A DNA stretch of 64,000 nt from Phialocephala subalpina. Lineage: Eukaryota > Ascomycota > Leotiomycetes > Helotiales > Mollisiaceae. Both the position numbers and the translations under genes were made by a program. Position 1 is the stretch's first letter, and every line of letters begins with the position of its first letter. This document shows, piece after piece, positions 47,452-58,088 of this stretch. The DNA lies in NCBI GenBank assembly GCA_900073065.1, contig FJOG01000011.1, forward strand, positions 884,882-948,881. Direction: 5' to 3'. Below the pieces are notes generated by a model that was given only the letters and a program-made list of their open reading frames with translations, searched no databases and was not told the DNA's origin.

Positions 47452-48702
47452 CTAGGACATGATTTCAAGCGGTGCTACTCCAACTTTCCCCGCTTCCTCA
47501 TTCAACTTCCCCACCTCCGCTTCCACAAATGGAATCCCGCTTTTTCTCCTCTCCTCCGCAGTCACCATCTCAATCTCCCCAGGAAACCAAATCCTCTCTA
47601 CCCCCGCTGCCTTCTCACTCCCCACAACCTTCCCATACAAGATCCCCATCCTATCCCTAAACTCCTCCGCCCCACCCTCCAAAAACAAATCCCCCCTAAT
47701 CGCAACAAGAAAATGCCCAACATCCGCCGGTCTACTAGCATCATACGGCCCCGTAACACCCCCCGCAAACGCACTCCCCGACAACACCCCCGAAAAAACA
47801 TCCATCATAACCGCCAACGCACTCCCCTTCGGCCCACCCATCGGCAACATAACTCCTTGCAACGCATCCGCCGGATCATCTGTAATATTTCCCTCTTTAT
47901 CCAGCGCCCAATCTTTAGGAATCTTCTCTCCTCTTCTCAACGCTTTATAAATCTTCCCTCTTGCAGCTACACTAGGCGCCATATCCAAGATGAAATCTTT
48001 CCCCTTGAAAGGACCGGATGTTGGACCTGGAGCACCGCAAGCGATGGGGGAGACGCCCATTACTTTTTCTTTTCCGCCCCAGACTGGCAGCGCAGGACTT
48101 GAATTCGTGAAAACAAGAGAGAGTAAGCCAGCGTCAAGAGCTTGTTGGACGATCCAGGCTGACATGCCGAAGTGGTTGCTGTGTTTTATGCTTGCCATTC
48201 CAATGCCATACACCTTCGCCGACTCAATACATGCGTTCACTGAAGACATTTTAGTTTTTGGGTTTGGTTTGATGTGGAAGGAGAGGAACGTACTTCCTAA
48301 ATGAGCTCCTAGGAATCCGAATGAGTTCTTTCCGTCGACTTGGGCAACAACAGGTGTGATTTGTTTTAGTTCTGGAGAGGCGGTTGGGTCTAGGACTCCT
48401 TGTCGGATACCTAAACATGGAGAGTTAATTAGTTCTTGATATGACAAGGGAAAATCAGGAGCTAAGGAGTGGAACTTACGTTCCATATAGCTTGGGATAC
48501 GATTGATGCCATGCGTATCAACACCTCTCAAATCAGCGAGCACGAGTGCTTTGGCGATGATTATTGCGTTGCTAGGAGGTACTCCATTCTCTACTAAAAT
48601 GGATTCGACGAATTTCTGGGCGGATTCTGGAGAGACGTGTAGCTTTTCGGAGGAAGGAGACGGATTAGTATCATGTGATGTAGTGGGGGCTGAGGTTGCC
48701 AT
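47452..48702 (-). CDS. Malate/L-lactate dehydrogenase family (Ldh2)
   Basis: Exons 48702-48480, 48410-48294 and 48239-47452 give 375 residues. Both introns are multiples of three, so the unspliced frame looks open, but removing them restores the conserved joins YMER|IRQG and HLG|MNACIE. Family motifs present are RGVDTHGINRIP, SNHFGMSAW, VFTNSSPALPVWGG, IACGAPGP, ILDMAPSVAARGK and PMGGPKGSALA. Enzymes of this NAD(P)-dependent type reduce or oxidise 2-hydroxy/2-oxo acids such as malate, ureidoglycolate or sulfolactate; the substrate cannot be told here. It is convergent with the alpha/beta hydrolase gene and next to an MFS transporter and a regulator, consistent with a catabolic role. Confidence 0.92.
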   Translation of the reverse strand: MATSAPTTSHDTNPSPSSEKLHVSPESAQKFVESILVENGVPPSNAIIIAKALVLADLRGVDTHGINRIPSYMERKFHSLAPDFPLSYQELINSPCLGIRQGVLDPTASPELKQITPVVAQVDGKNSFGFLGAHLGSTFLSFHIKPNPKTKMSSVNACIESAKVYGIGMASIKHSNHFGMSAWIVQQALDAGLLSLVFTNSSPALPVWGGKEKVMGVSPIACGAPGPTSGPFKGKDFILDMAPSVAARGKIYKALRRGEKIPKDWALDKEGNITDDPADALQGVMLPMGGPKGSALAVMMDVFSGVLSGSAFAGGVTGPYDASRPADVGHFLVAIRGDLFLEGGAEEFRDRMGILYGKVVGSEKAAGVERIWFPGEIEMVTAEERRKSGIPFVEAEVGKLNEEAGKVGVAPLEIMS

Positions 48703-49060
48703 AGCGAGGTAGTCGAGGGGTCGTTGAGTAGCAAGTTTGATTTGCTTAAAGGATGAAAGTAGAAAAAGTGATGAAGAAAGTATAAGAAGGAATAAACTGA
48801 GAAGAGGAGCAAAGTATTAACAAGTCCGAAATGTGTTGAGAGATTTGAATTTATGAAGAGGTGAGAAATGTGAAGACGGATTAAACTCCGAAGAGGAAAC
48901 GGAAATTCCGCCACGCTAAAAGAGGGGTCCATTCTAACGGATGCGCAGTTCCCCTTTGAAGCGCAAATCTGGGAATAGGGGTCTTGGAATCGCGGGGAAA
49001 GGCAATTGGCCTCCTTTATTAAGCAGTGAGATTTTTATTTAGACTCCACAAAATCTAATA

Positions 49061-49539
49061 NNNNNNNNNNNNNNNNNNNNNNNNNNNNNNNNNNNNNNNN
49101 NNNNNNNNNNNNNNNNNNNNNNNNNNNNNNNNNNNNNNNNNNNNNNNNNNNNNNNNNNNNNNNNNNNNNNNNNNNNNNNNNNNNNNNNNNNNNNNNNNNN
49201 NNNNNNNNNNNNNNNNNNNNNNNNNNNNNNNNNNNNNNNNNNNNNNNNNNNNNNNNNNNNNNNNNNNNNNNNNNNNNNNNNNNNNNNNNNNNNNNNNNNN
49301 NNNNNNNNNNNNNNNNNNNNNNNNNNNNNNNNNNNNNNNNNNNNNNNNNNNNNNNNNNNNNNNNNNNNNNNNNNNNNNNNNNNNNNNNNNNNNNNNNNNN
49401 NNNNNNNNNNNNNNNNNNNNNNNNNNNNNNNNNNNNNNNNNNNNNNNNNNNNNNNNNNNNNNNNNNNNNNNNNNNNNNNNNNNNNNNNNNNNNNNNNNNN
49501 NNNNNNNNNNNNNNNNNNNNNNNNNNNNNNNNNNNNNNN
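49061..49539. other. Assembly gap (Ns) in AT-rich sequence
   Basis: A run of 479 Ns. The left edge ends ATTTTTATTTAGACTCCAC..., and the right edge is almost pure A/T for about 80 bases (TTTATTTAAAAAAAATC and similar). The gap therefore probably holds an AT-rich, hard-to-assemble stretch such as a low-complexity tract or a decayed repeat. Confidence 0.95.
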
Positions 49540-49625
49540 TTTATTTAAAAAAAATCAAATATTTAAAAAAAGTTTAATATTTGATTTTTATGAGAAAATA
49601 TTTAAATAGAAATTTCATAAAGTCA
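49540..49625. repeat. AT-rich low-complexity flank of the gap
   Basis: About 85 bases consist of TTTAAA-, AATATTT- and poly-A/T words directly after the Ns. A similar short block occurs at 31530-31575. It could be the edge of a decayed mobile element or simply low-complexity sequence. Confidence 0.5.
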
Positions 49626-49708
49626 TGATATTCATTCATCATTAATACTATATCCTTCTCTGCGGACGACTTATTGATCATCCGACTTTAAACACCCATA
49701 ATCATCAC

Positions 49709-51604
49709 TCAAGACTTCTTCTCCTCTACTGTGCCCACATTCTCAACCCTCTCCTCCCTCTCAATTTCAGCCACCTTCTCCGAATCACCCAATGCCATCG
49801 CCTCAGCAACACTTCCCTTGCCTGCCGTAAGCGCTGCACCCTTTCGTCCGATGATATGCCACGGCAATCCAAACAGCTCATCCATACCCTCTAAACTCTT
49901 GCCTGCCGTTTCTGGCAAGAAGAACCACACGAACCCCAATCCGAGAAGTGTTACTGCTGAGAAGAACCAGAAAGTGCCTTTGGGAGAGAGACCACCAGAG
50001 CCGTCGAGGAGCATCAAAGGAACGGCTTTGGAGTTTCCGTATTGGTTGACAAAGTGGAAGCACATAATCATGGACGTCCCCAGAGATCTGACACGAAGGG
50101 GGAAAATTTCGGCTCCGATGAGGTATTGGATGGAGTTCCATCCCAGGGCCCAGCCGACGCCGGAGAAGTAGATGAAGACGATTGCTCCTGTTCCGGCATG
50201 CTTTGCAGCGGAAGATTGGACTTTGCCGGAAGTGATAGCTGGGACGGCAGTGAGGTAGATGGCGATGTATAGGACGGAGATGAATTGGATGATGATACCG
50301 GTGGACAGAGAGCGTTTGCGGCCCAAGAAATCGACGAGGAAGAAGGCACAGATGAGGGCGGAGACAAATTTCACGACGCCGAAGATGGCGGTTGCGAAGA
50401 GCTTCTCTGAGGAGCCGGTCGTGCCAAGGATTGCAAAAAATTGGGGTGCGTAGATGGTGATTGAATTGGCACCAGACCATTCTGGATGTTGTTAGCAAGA
50501 ATAAATCTCGGGAAGTGAATAACAGGGATCTACTTACGTCCAAGAAGCTGACACATAAGCCCAAGGAAGATTCTGTACCTGTTCGACGGCAACAAAAACA
50601 GTTCTTTCAACGGACCAAGGAAACCAGAACCAAGTGTAGCTTCGCGCTCACGCTCGATTTGATCATGGATATCGATCATCTCAGCGCGAACATATGGGTG
50701 GTCAGGTGCCAATTGTCGAAGCTTGCACATGTTCTCTACGGCCTTCTCGTCCTTGCCGACTTTGGCCAACCATCGCGGAGACTCCAAAGCGAAGAGACTC
50801 ATGATGAGAATGATTCCAGCAAAGATGATGTGCATGATGGTCGCGTCGATCCATTGGTTGGGGGTGTGGTTCGAGATATGGAGACTCGTGCCCCAGTTCG
50901 CAAAATACCCAAGCATGATACCCAAATAAACAGAGCCCGAAAATATGCAGATACAGAGACCTCGGATGCTTCGTGGTGCTGCTTCGGCAAGGTAGGCCGG
51001 GGCGACGACAGTCGTTTGGCCAATGCCGAGACCCATGATAAACCGCCCAGCAAGGACTTGTCCATAATTTCCAGCAGCAGTGATGTAGATGATGACGCCG
51101 ACGATCCAGATTAAACACAGCTGGCGAGTAGCCCAGATACGACCTACAAATATCAGCTACATATACCAAATGCGGGATGACACAACACTCACCAATCTTG
51201 TCACATGCAATGAAAGCAATCAATGCCCCTCCAACAGATCCAATCTGCACCATAGCAGTAATGTTTCCAATTTTGGCAGCGAGTTGGGTCTTGTTCTGCG
51301 TCGGCGTGACACTGAGTCCATATTCTAGACCTCGTCAGCAGCTGAGCGTTGTGGTGTGACAGGGAGGACAAACCGGAAATAAAGCTTTTCTGCGTAACGG
51401 TGGTTCCAATGAGACCTTCATCTAGACCACGAGCAGCGCCCTGCAAAATCAGTACCGACCTTCAAAATACTAGAACCGAAAACTCACCATAAGACCAAAG
51501 CAGATAACACTGAAGACGAGTCTCCAATTGAATGCTTCGCGCGGTGTATCAGCCAGGGCAGCTTTGAACATGCCAGGGCCTACGGGTTGACCGCCTGCAC
51601 CCAT
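49709..51604 (-). CDS. MFS sugar/quinate-type transporter
   Basis: Five exons (51604-51488, 51440-51374, 51324-51193, 51143-50538, 50481-49709) give 564 residues with about twelve hydrophobic segments. Sugar-porter motifs are present: GLDEGLIG in helix 1, the GRIWATRQ loop, AGRFIMGLGIG, PAYLAEAAPRSIRG, ESPRWLAKVGK, QWSGANSITIY, DFLGRKRSL and FFLPETAGKSLEGMDELF. This subgroup resembles fungal quinate or hexose permeases; the substrate is not certain. The donor at 51373 (GTTTGT) is slightly weak, but SFIS|EYGLSVT joins correctly. It lies between the Ldh2-type dehydrogenase and a Zn2Cys6 regulator, as expected for the importer of a catabolic cluster. It acts at the plasma membrane by proton symport or facilitation. 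Confidence 0.93.
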
Positions 51605-52501
51605 TTTGGCGATGGAATTAAGATCTTTTGCTGATCAAGGCGGCGGTGACTAGTTGTTTGTGCTGAAAATCAAGACAATTGCACCGAGAAAGAGAGGAGA
51701 AAGGCTGAAATCAGAACAGACTTTTGCGGGCAGCGAAAGCTTCATATAATTGCTGGGAAATGCATCGACATGACTAGGAACAATGTTCCCACCAAAAATT
51801 ACGTCCACTTACCATCGAGCAGTAAGAAAGCTTGCACGAGATCAAGAAAATGGACCAATGTGATCGAACCATATTGTTCAGCCTGCATTAGAACGCCCCT
51901 CAAGACGACCAGGATGACCCACGGTGTTAACGCGGCACTATTTTATCCTCTCGCGGGGAGCGACCGAGCGATGGGGTTGCGGAGAACCGCCAAGACGTGG
52001 AGATGTTGATGTGGAGGGTGTAGACGAAAGAGGCAGGTTTGCAACGATCTCTCCTGGTTAGTAGCGGCGTCTGACGGTCCACAAACGCCAAAGGCTTGCT
52101 GGACACTTTTAGGCGCTTGGCGTAAGCATATTCCGACCAATTCTCGTGCTGCACCGAAAAGTGGCATATCTTGGCTGATGCCCAAGAGAATTTGGCGGAA
52201 TTGGCAAGGCTTGATCAATGTGTCAACCAGTTCATCGGAATGCTTCTCCTGATGTGCCAAGAGCTTCAAAAGCTTCGCTGCATCGACATACAGGACGCAC
52301 GCCCTGAATTCCCAACATTTCGAAAATTCGCACATCCACTCTTCTCCATCATAATCGCTTTCGTATGGTGGGGTCAAATATTGGGGAGGCGAGTCGTATG
52401 CAAAGCGGGGGACGGCTGACACGGAACTTGACCGAAGAGGATGAATCGGGGTGTTGGCCGCGACGGCGTGCGCGAAACTTTCCTGGTTGACTTTTTGCGC
52501 C
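51605..52501. other. Promoter of transporter plus an unsupported 191-codon frame
   Basis: This lies between the transporter start and the 3' end of the regulator gene, both on the minus strand. A 191-codon minus-strand frame at 51943-52518 is long for chance and slightly overlaps the regulator's stop, but it has no domain or recognisable composition. It may be a small gene, a downstream untranslated region that happens to be open, or a remnant. Confidence 0.35.
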
Positions 52502-55075
52502 TCACAGGATCGATGCATCCGTAATCTGATTATCTAGCGGCAAACTTTGCCCATAGTCCAGATCCAATTGATAATCACTGAAGAGAGAATCGATGCCAAA
52601 GTCGAGACTCGTTTCGTCGGAGATTCCAAACAAAGTATTCCATGGTTCTGAGCTTAAAGTGACATCCAGCGACGGCATCACTGGTATTGAAGTGTTGCTC
52701 GAGCCAGTGCTCATGAACTGAGCGTTGTCGGTGTCCAAGAACGAGCTTGGAGGATGTTGAGGAGCATTGTCCACGCTTTGACTAGTGTTACGTGGGGCAT
52801 TGGCTGTCACTCCAGTTTTCTGGGACTCCGCAATCCACCGAATGGTGGCATGTGACAGCTCGTCCAACACATCTCGACCGCGTTTTGCATCAACCCAGTG
52901 TTCTGCAAGAGCGCACAGAACTTTAGATGCAGAGTTTAGGTCTGCACTTAGAGTCTCCAGCTTCGTGTCCTTGGTAATACTGGGGACAGTCCAGATGCAA
53001 TACAGCATGGAGACACCTGCTAAGAAGACCGAGTGGATGGTCGGCCAGTTGTAGAGAAGCAAGTCGTTGCGATACAGTTCTTCGTATCCACGAATTGTAG
53101 ATATCGCACTTTGATTGCAAAGCCGCAACGACTCATTCGATGGATTTCGAATGGCGGGACTAGGTCGTAAAAGGAGCATCACCACCTCGTGGTATTTGAT
53201 CTCGCACAGCTTCATCTGGGCACTGATAACCCTTGGAAGGGTGACGAGCCATTGGTCCAGTCGGCCAAGAACATCTCGCTGCCAAGCTACGATGTCCGGG
53301 ATTTGAGGATAGCAGTGTGCTGGTGTCTTGTGGGAGATGCAATTTGCAATGTACTTGATTTCGGAGTTTATCTGTGCCAGTTTGATCAAGTGTAAAGCCA
53401 TAGTATTGGAGGTTGGTGAGCTCTCATACAAGTTACTAGCTTCGAATCCGAACAGTGCGTCGTCGTCCAAGTCTGCGGGCATCTAATAAGAGAGTCAGCG
53501 GCATTCCAACGCAGTCGCTATCAAATGTTCCGCTTACGCGCAGCTCACAAGCCTCGTCTCTGAGTCCAATTGGTCTTCCCATAATAGTTGCGAGTGTTCT
53601 ATCAATCGAATATACCACCCAGAAAATCCTTGTTCGCATTTCTTGTGTCAAGAACGACAAGTTCTTGCTGGCTCGGACGTCTCTTTGTAGTCCGAGATCG
53701 AGAACATTGGCGATGCATTGGTAATTGAGGTACCATAAGTTGAAACCCATCGATGGGTTATTCATCCCGTATATCTGAAGTAGGAGGAGACACTGAAGCC
53801 CTTCAAGCGATCCCTCGAGTTGGATGCGATCGAAGTAAGTCATAGCAGTCGCACAATATCCTTCTGCTGGGATAGGCAGCTTCAAACGCCGTGACAGGAT
53901 AGTCGATGAGATGGCTAACACCATGTATACTTGAAATAGTGCTATCGGGCTTGGATCACTTGAGGTGTATGCATGCTCCATGAGCTTGATATGCGTTGGC
54001 CTGTGTAAGAATGGGTATTGGCAGTGTATGTTGTCCCAGTAGGCAGCAGAAAGTTGAAGCGCATTCTCTATACCTGTCGGGAGGGGCGAAGGCGCTACTT
54101 GGAATGCGGTTGTTGAGATCATGGTATTAGATTGCAAGCTTTTTTGCCGATGATTAGCATTACGAAGACCGATGCTTGCAGTAATCAATCGTCCGAAAGT
54201 GTAGCCACTTGAAGGCCCCTATTAAGTCAACGATGTCAGTATATTCCATTCAGCAGCAATGTTTCGAAGAATGTTCGAGCAGTAATGGGACATGATATGA
54301 AGCTAGCCCCAGTCTCGGGCCCAGACATTGTGGCCGGTGTCGGAAGTAGGCACTTACAATGTAACGCGGGTCTTGGCCTCCTGTGACCGAAACCAAGCCA
54401 ATCTCGTGTGCCAGTCTGTCAGGCTGAGAGTCGTCTGTCGTTTGTTGAGACTCGTTCGTGATAGCGGGGTCGATGTTCTCCGCCAGATCTGGGTGCGTTC
54501 CGCCTCCCCGAGGGTCAAGAGCAGTTTCCGCTGTGTCAGCGGGATTTCCATCCTGAATTGTGCCATCTCGAATGATCCGCGGGCCTTTTTCCAGGTCGAT
54601 GTCAGGACAATTTTGTGTGAGCATGGACTCAAGCCATTGTATTCTATTCTGAAGGCTTGCGATGTACCTAAAACACCATCAGTCTATTGTTCCAATTCAA
54701 CAAGCAAGAATCGGAGTTGGTGGCCTTCAACTTTTCGGCCCTGATAAAAGGACATTGAGAGAACTCACGCTCGTGGGTACTTCTCCTGCTGCCTCCCTCC
54801 ATCAACGCAAGATACACCAGCTTTGCTACATGACGAACAAACTGGCACGCGTCCGTCGCACTGATAGGATGTTAGTTACTATATCTCAATTCAGATTACC
54901 GGCCTTCATCATTGGATTGAGCTGCTGTGGAACTGGCCTTGATCTTTCTTCTTTGACAACGCACGCAGGCGGTTCGAATCCGAGGTGCCCTCCGCGAGGT
55001 CCGTCTCGACGGCTCCGCTCCAGGCGTTCCGCGTCCGTCATGCAGTTCATGATGTGACTCTGGAGTGACGTCCAT
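52502..55075 (-). CDS. Zn2Cys6 transcription factor
   Basis: Five exons (55075-54938, 54860-54769, 54667-54358, 54218-53538, 53482-52502) give 733 residues. The DNA-binding cluster is C37-x2-C40-x6-C47-x6-C54-x2-C57-x6-C64 (CVRCQRRKIK|CDGRVPVCSSC). The joining intron, 54937-54861, begins with GC rather than GT (AAG|GCCAGT) and ends CAG; it is needed to keep the cluster intact and falls exactly before the third cysteine. A linker (QNRIQWLESML) follows the cluster. The central region (QYPFLHRPTH...GLQRDV...RTRIFWVVYSIDRTLA, then GRPIGL) is the fungal-specific transcription factor domain. The tail is acidic. It is probably a nuclear regulator of the adjacent transporter and dehydrogenase genes (inference from position). 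Confidence 0.92.
54861..54937 (-). other. GC-AG intron inside the zinc cluster
   Basis: A 77-base intron of the Zn2Cys6 gene with donor AAG|GCCAGT and acceptor ATCAG. No GT donor nearby preserves the six-cysteine motif in frame. GC-AG introns are a known minor class of spliceosomal intron. Confidence 0.65.
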
Positions 55076-55532
55076 CCCGTCCGCTACAACCAACCTCTAT
55101 GTGGGGTGTGAAAAGGAGGTTGAGCATGAGGAACTCTATTCCGCTTCCCAGGACCAAGAATGAAACGTTCTGAAATTACATCAAAATTCGTTCTTCTCGC
55201 AAATTCTGGAAATTCTATTTGCAAAAGACGGACACAGAGTGTGTGCGGAAGAGGAGGAAAGAAGTGAGACGGAAAATCCGATTGATGATCGCGGATGCAT
55301 CCGAAGGCCCACTTTTCCACCCCGCCAACCCCTCTTTCCCTTTTTGGCGAGGACTTCAAATACACCTCAATGTCATTGCATTGCTGGGACATTTTTGACT
55401 CTATTGCATCGTACATCACACGAACTCAATTCAATCATCGCAATTCGTAAAGTCCACAGCAATATTTCTTCACGATTCTTCTGAAGAAGCTGAGCAAACA
55501 TCCATCAGATCGTTTACTACCTTCACATCAAA
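55076..55532. promoter_or_regulatory. Divergent promoter: regulator / Dabb protein
   Basis: 457 bp separate the start of the Zn2Cys6 gene (minus, 55075) from that of the Dabb gene (plus, 55533). No conserved gene lies between. Pyrimidine-rich stretches and several CACA/CAAT words precede the Dabb start. Confidence 0.5.
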
Positions 55533-56263
55533 ATGACTGTTGTTCACGTTGGTATGTCCTCTTCTCTATAATCTTGAGATTTGCATCTGCTATACTCGTT
55601 CCGTTCCAATCCTGGTTCACGTTTTGTTTCCTCCTCAGCTCTTTCCAACTTCTCCGCTCCTCTACCCTCTCTACTTTGCCGCTTTCTTCTCCAATTTCCT
55701 CCACCCCGCCTCCTCGTCCCTAACTAATACTCTCCCTAAAGTCCTCTTCCGCTTCCTACCCACCACAACCCTCGCCCAAAAATCCTCCTTCCTCCGTGAA
55801 ATAAAGACCCTCCGCCATCTCCCCTGCGTAAAAGACCAACGTCTCATCGTCGGAGGTCCATCGATTAGTGAGCCGAAAGATGTCAGTCAGGGATTTGAAT
55901 TTGGGCTTGTGAGCTTTCATAAGGATAGAGCTGGGCTGGAGGAGTATCAGGGGAGTTTGGAACATGAACGGTTAGTTTTTTCTTCTTTCTTTTCTCCCAT
56001 TTTCTCCACTCTTCTTGCACTAGCGATGGAGAACAGGACTGCATGAGAAGTGAGAAATATTAGGGACGGGAGGAAATGCGTAAATATAGCCCAAACAAGA
56101 GCAGAGGTAGAGGAATGAGGACTGATAAAAACATAGGGTCGCGAGTCAATATATTCGGCCGATCAAGGAGAATGTGATTAGATTCGATTTTGAGGTTCCG
56201 GAGGAGGATGAGCACCTTGTTGGTGTTTTGCCTATGCTTGGAGCGCTGGCGGGGAAGCAATAA
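55533..56263 (+). CDS. Stress-responsive A/B barrel (Dabb) protein
   Basis: A 19-base first exon (55533-55551, MTVVHV) plus exons 55742-55970 and 56137-56263 give 124 residues, the usual size of a one-domain Dabb protein. The join restores VVHV|VLFRFLP, the first strand of the ferredoxin-like barrel. Other family features are LREIKTLRHLPCVKDQRLIVGG, FGLVSFHKDRAGLEEYQGSLEHER and IRFDFEVPEED. Such proteins form dimers and are stress-induced or act in small-molecule metabolism; a specific activity cannot be assigned. The gene converges on a Dabb-GFA fusion gene whose end is only 59 bp away. Confidence 0.9.
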
Positions 56264-56322
56264 TCCGACATTCAACTCACCTTTTTTTGCTCAGATAGAG
56301 AATAAAAACAGGCCGTGTCGTA

Positions 56323-57306
56323 TCAGAGACATTGGCTTTTCAAAGCACCCTCCAAATCATCACTACAAATCCTCAAATCAGTGTCGGTCATGTAAAGAGA
56401 GGAGTGATAACTCACACCCACCCCAACCTCCCCTCCCCAAAAATCTCCCCACCCACCTCCCATCCCTCACCCCCTTCCAACAAAATCGTCCTAACAATCA
56501 CCTTTCCCTCCAATACCTCTTGCTGATGATAGATATGACTCGTACAGTTACCGCAGTAGAAACAGTGGACAGATTTTCCGCTTGCGCCTTTGTATGTGTA
56601 AACTTTTGGTGAGCCTTTGAGGATGTTCAGATCGTCGGAAGAGATGATGGCGTTTAAACTGTAGGGGCCACCGCCGAGTTTTTGACATGTGGAACAATGG
56701 CACAAAACATGCTCCGCCTTCTCCAACCTCGCTGTCCACCCAATGGCCCCGCAGTGGCATGATCCGTTGTAGGTTTTTGGCTTGGAAGCAGGTTTTGGGG
56801 GTGATGGACCAAAAAGGACGGAATCGCGAATGTCTGCGTTTGAGCATTCTCATGAGCTTTGAACTCTTTCTAGAGGAGAGAGGAAGACCTTACCAACAAC
56901 AACGCTATCTTCAATAAACGGCTTCGCTGCTTTCGAGAACGCAAGGTGGATGGGATCCTCCGTCAAATAATAATCCAAATCCTCCTGACTGCCAAACTCC
57001 AACACAAACCCATGCGTCATTCCCTTGCTAAATGATTCCCAGGATTGGTTCTTGCCTGTCAAATATCAGCCCATTGGAATGAGCAATTCAGAAAGGAGAC
57101 GTACCAGCGCGCATAGACAACATGTAAGGTTTGTTGGTATCCGGATGCAGACATTTCTGGGGAAGTTGAAGAAATGAATCGAAGTGCGATTGCAGGTCTG
57201 TCCAGGGGATGTGGGGGCGGTATTTGAAGAGGACTATGTGTGTTATCACTCCTTCTTTTCCTTTCCCGTTGCCATTGTGGTCGCAGTTTTGTCCGGCGTC
57301 GCCCAT
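56323..57306 (-). CDS. Dabb-GFA fusion protein
   Basis: Exons 57306-57105, 57055-56894, 56833-56416 and 56362-56323 give 273 residues. Residues 20-125 form a Dabb barrel (VITHIVLFKYRPHIPW, HGFVLEFGSQEDLDYYL, AFSKAAKPFIEDSVVV). Splicing then continues without a stop (VVV|DIRDSVLFGPSPP) into a complete GFA/CENP-V zinc domain: NGSCHCGAIGW, CHCSTCQK, HCFYCGNC, with all the cysteines expected for two zinc sites. The last short exon supplies VDDLEGALKSQCL, similar to normal GFA endings. GFA-type proteins bind glutathione adducts or other small thiols; the fused function is unknown. The fusion depends on the 57055-56833 exon path, which is canonical at each splice site. Two separate genes are the alternative, but no start codon fits a free GFA protein. 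Confidence 0.85.
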
Positions 57307-58088
57307 TTTTATGCTTCAATTAGGTTAAGGGTTGAGTTGGGGCTACGTGTGGGATCGAGAAAAATGGAGAGGAGAAGAAAGAGAGTCGAAAAACTTTGAG
57401 ATGAAGGGAGATGGAGTTTTGTATGCATGCAAGAAGAAGAAGAAGCTGGTAAATTTAATTACTCTCGCCGACACGCATGGAGGTAATTACCTTTCTCGGA
57501 CAGCAAAAATTGCCGTTCCGGGACTTTGCGGGGTAAAAAGCAAGTGTGGGGAAACTTGCATCGAGCCGACGCTCCAGGGCTTGGCCTCAACCTTGAACTT
57601 GGACTCGAGTAGAATCAAGGAGCGAGGTACAACAAGCGATAAATTCAAAGATTGCTTCAATGTCTGGCTTAGCTTGAGAAAGGACGATATGGGATAGTAG
57701 TGAAATGGTGCTTGCCTCGATGTCTTGATCTGACTTGGAAAGGATGATGTACGTACAACTCTCTAATATTGGTCAAAAAGCCAGAAGTGACAGAACTCAA
57801 TCCATTTTCCCCAATGTCTGTGATGCCTTGAATGCTGCTGTGCAATAAAAACGACTTGAAAATGTCTCTCCTAGCTTCCAAATTGCCAGCGTGCAACAAA
57901 GCTCGACTGCTGTGTTGTTTGACGTGCTTTCCATCGTTTGAAGTAGCAATGACACAAAAGGAATGAGAGAAAAGTAGGGTTTGCTTTGTAAACATTATGT
58001 ATATACTAGAAGATTAATTCGTCCCCCACAGACACCACTCTTTTATATCACCTGCCTCCGCTAGCGCCTCTCCCCTCTCTACACTCCA
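57307..58088. other. About 780 bp intergenic
   Basis: It holds the promoter of the fusion gene on the left and the probable 3' untranslated region of the sedolisin gene on the right. A 108-codon minus-strand frame at 57669-57995 shows no domain and is not accepted as a gene. Confidence 0.45.

Noticed and set aside
47446..48102. 218-codon and 163-codon plus-strand frames
   Set aside because: They are antisense to the well-supported Ldh2-family gene.
54971..54981. Perfect GGTTCGAATCC, as in a tRNA T loop
   Set aside because: It lies inside the first exon of the Zn2Cys6 gene, where it encodes part of RIRTAC, and no A box or stems surround it.
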